From: PALSA-1006 sp037140475
Lineage (GTDB): Bacteria > Pseudomonadota > Gammaproteobacteria > Burkholderiales > Gallionellaceae
Direction of reading: 5' to 3'
Assembly (NCBI GenBank): GCA_037140475.1
Contig: JBAXEJ010000098.1
Location: 1 to 6,717 of the forward strand
Length of the DNA: 6,717 nt
Positions 6,155 to 6,717 of this stretch are shown in pieces (position 1 is the stretch's first letter; every line of letters starts with the position of its first letter). Under the pieces are notes generated by a model. It did not search any database, was not told where the DNA came from, and saw only the letters and a program-made list of their open reading frames with translations. A program made the translations under genes and the position numbers.

Positions 6155-6182
6155 TTGACAGCCATTCATCGCTAGGTTGAAT
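6155..6182 (+). promoter_or_regulatory. Candidate promoter for the YkgJ-like gene
   Basis: TTGACA (6155-6160), a 16-base spacer and TTGAAT (6177-6182; four of six matches to the -10 consensus) place a transcript start near 6189, giving a leader of about 19 bases to the ATG at 6208. A second, weaker option is the TTGACA at 6110-6115 with TATAAC at 6135-6140, but its spacer of 19 is long. Confidence 0.4.
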
Positions 6183-6207
6183 TTCTGCTGCGTACTACTA
6201 TTGAGCG

Positions 6208-6537
6208 ATGCGAAAAAAGATATTTCAACATCCCATTGAGCTACACGTGCTTGCACCGCAAAAGCCACCTATAACTCAACCTTGCAATGGCTGCGGAGTT
6301 TGCTGTGCAACCGAGCCCTGTCCGGTCGCACTTGTGTTTCTATTTCAGCGCACGGGTCGCTGTCGCGCACTGATTTGGCAGGATGCAAGTCAACGCTACA
6401 TTTGCGGCATGGTTACCGCGCCAGATCGTTACTCGTTATTCATCCCTAAATTACTCAGCAACGTCATGGGGCGAATTTTCTTGCGTCGCATCGCCTCGGG
6501 TATTGGCTGTGACTCTGAAATTGAACTTGAAGATTAA
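6208..6537 (+). CDS. YkgJ-like cysteine-cluster protein
   Basis: A 109-residue protein with eight cysteines. The N-terminal cluster PCNGCGVCCATEPCPVA (Cys26, 29, 32, 33, 38), with Cys52 (GRCRAL), Cys66 (YICGMV) and Cys101, matches the small YkgJ/zinc- or iron-chelating (Fe-S-like) family found in many beta- and gammaproteobacteria. Members presumably bind a metal or iron-sulfur cluster; no biochemical role is established. There is no signal peptide. The stretch LLSNVMGRIFLRRIASGIG (82-100) is mildly hydrophobic but too polar to be a confident membrane helix. The start ATG has only a weak GAG four bases upstream. The gene is divergent from the XRE-AbiEii operon and ends 6 bases before the convergent apt stop. 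Whether it is a native apt neighbour or part of the accessory block is unclear. Confidence 0.82.
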   Translation: MRKKIFQHPIELHVLAPQKPPITQPCNGCGVCCATEPCPVALVFLFQRTGRCRALIWQDASQRYICGMVTAPDRYSLFIPKLLSNVMGRIFLRRIASGIGCDSEIELED

Positions 6538-6543
6538 AGCTTG

Positions 6544-6717
6544 CTAGTCGCCCTCAAACTCGCATAAGGCAAACACCTTTTGCCCATGCTTTTCTAAGCG
6601 CTTCCGACCACCGATATCTGGCAAATCAACGATGAAACAGCACTCCACGATTTGTCCACCCATTTTGTCGATCAACTTGCACGCTGCCTCGGCCGTGCCA
6701 CCGGTGGCGATCAAATC
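6544..6717 (-). CDS. apt: Adenine phosphoribosyltransferase, C-terminal part (partial, cut by window edge)
   Basis: The visible 57 residues are the C-terminal third of Apt, which makes AMP from adenine and PRPP in purine salvage. They begin in the PRPP-binding loop (DLIATGGTAEAA, acidic Asp followed by ATGGTA) and continue through the Apt-typical ECCFIVDLPDIGG and the closing ALCEFEGD before the stop TAG (6544-6546). The distance from the PRPP loop to the stop fits the usual protein of about 170-185 residues, so the 3' end looks intact. The start lies beyond the right edge. It converges with the YkgJ-like gene with 6 bases between. A second, decayed copy of this same 3' end occurs at 4740-4850. 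Confidence 0.95.
   Translation of the reverse strand, partial: DLIATGGTAEAACKLIDKMGGQIVECCFIVDLPDIGGRKRLEKHGQKVFALCEFEGD
6551..6561. repeat. Right copy of the 11-bp identical direct repeat in the apt 3' ends
   Basis: CCCTCAAACTC, the partner of 4741-4751, located in the last codons of the resident apt. It could be a remnant of a site-specific insertion core or simply the best conserved part of the homologous gene ends. Confidence 0.7.

Noticed and set aside
6077..6268. Leftward 63-codon open frame across the divergent control region
   Set aside because: It runs through the palindrome and candidate promoters and antisense to the YkgJ-like start, with no recognisable motif.
4735..6561. A complete mobile element (transposase, integrase, terminal inverted repeats)
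   Set aside because: No recombinase or transposase gene is present and no matching inverted repeats were seen at the block edges; only direct repeats from the apt ends are visible.
1..6717. tRNA, rRNA, CRISPR arrays or riboswitches
   Set aside because: No tRNA-like cloverleaf, rRNA segment, regularly spaced repeats or recognisable riboswitch was noticed on either strand by eye.

Overview
The window looks like a chromosomal segment of a proteobacterium, most likely beta- (Nitrosomonadales/Methylophilaceae-like) or gammaproteobacterial. This rests on the style of the MtnA, Apt and YkgJ-like proteins, the PAS-GAF histidine kinases and a GC content near 45-55%; the taxonomic call is an inference from protein style, not a search. 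Genes are packed tightly and there is no gene-free stretch over 300 bases. The longest spacers are about 140 bases (4723-4868 and 6067-6207), and both hold something informative.

Left part (1-2909), signalling. Two histidine kinase genes run rightward, one base apart. The first is cut by the window edge and only its ATPase tail is visible. The second is a complete, soluble PAS-GAF-HisKA-HATPase kinase. Facing them, 18 bases away tail to tail, is a response regulator with one normal receiver domain and a second receiver-like domain that has lost its phospho-acceptor aspartate.

Middle (2965-4722), leftward genes. mtnA (methylthioribose-1-phosphate isomerase, methionine salvage) is preceded by an AT-richer gene for an endonuclease/exonuclease/phosphatase-family protein, 15 bases upstream.

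Right part (4735-6717), a small accessory block bracketed by two copies of the 3' end of apt (adenine phosphoribosyltransferase). The real apt enters from the right edge and ends at 6544. A degenerate, separate apt 3' fragment of 37 codons lies at 4740-4850 in the same orientation, directly ahead of the endonuclease gene. Between them are an XRE-type regulator overlapping an AbiEii-like nucleotidyltransferase (a toxin-antitoxin or phage-defence style pair), and a divergent small cysteine-cluster (YkgJ-like) gene. An 18-bp perfect palindrome, TGTCAAATATATTTGACA, sits in the divergent control region and carries a consensus -35 hexamer on each strand. It is a good candidate operator for the XRE protein.

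Taken together, apt and mtnA belong to linked pathways: MTA breakdown yields adenine for Apt and, via methylthioribose-1-phosphate, the substrate of MtnA. They appear to be remnants of one leftward salvage cluster opened up by accessory DNA. The apt fragment differs from the resident apt mostly at synonymous positions, so it looks like the tail of a different apt allele or a displaced old copy, not a recent duplication. The most interesting items are this bracketed block, the non-canonical XRE-AbiEii pair with its operator, and the pseudo-receiver.
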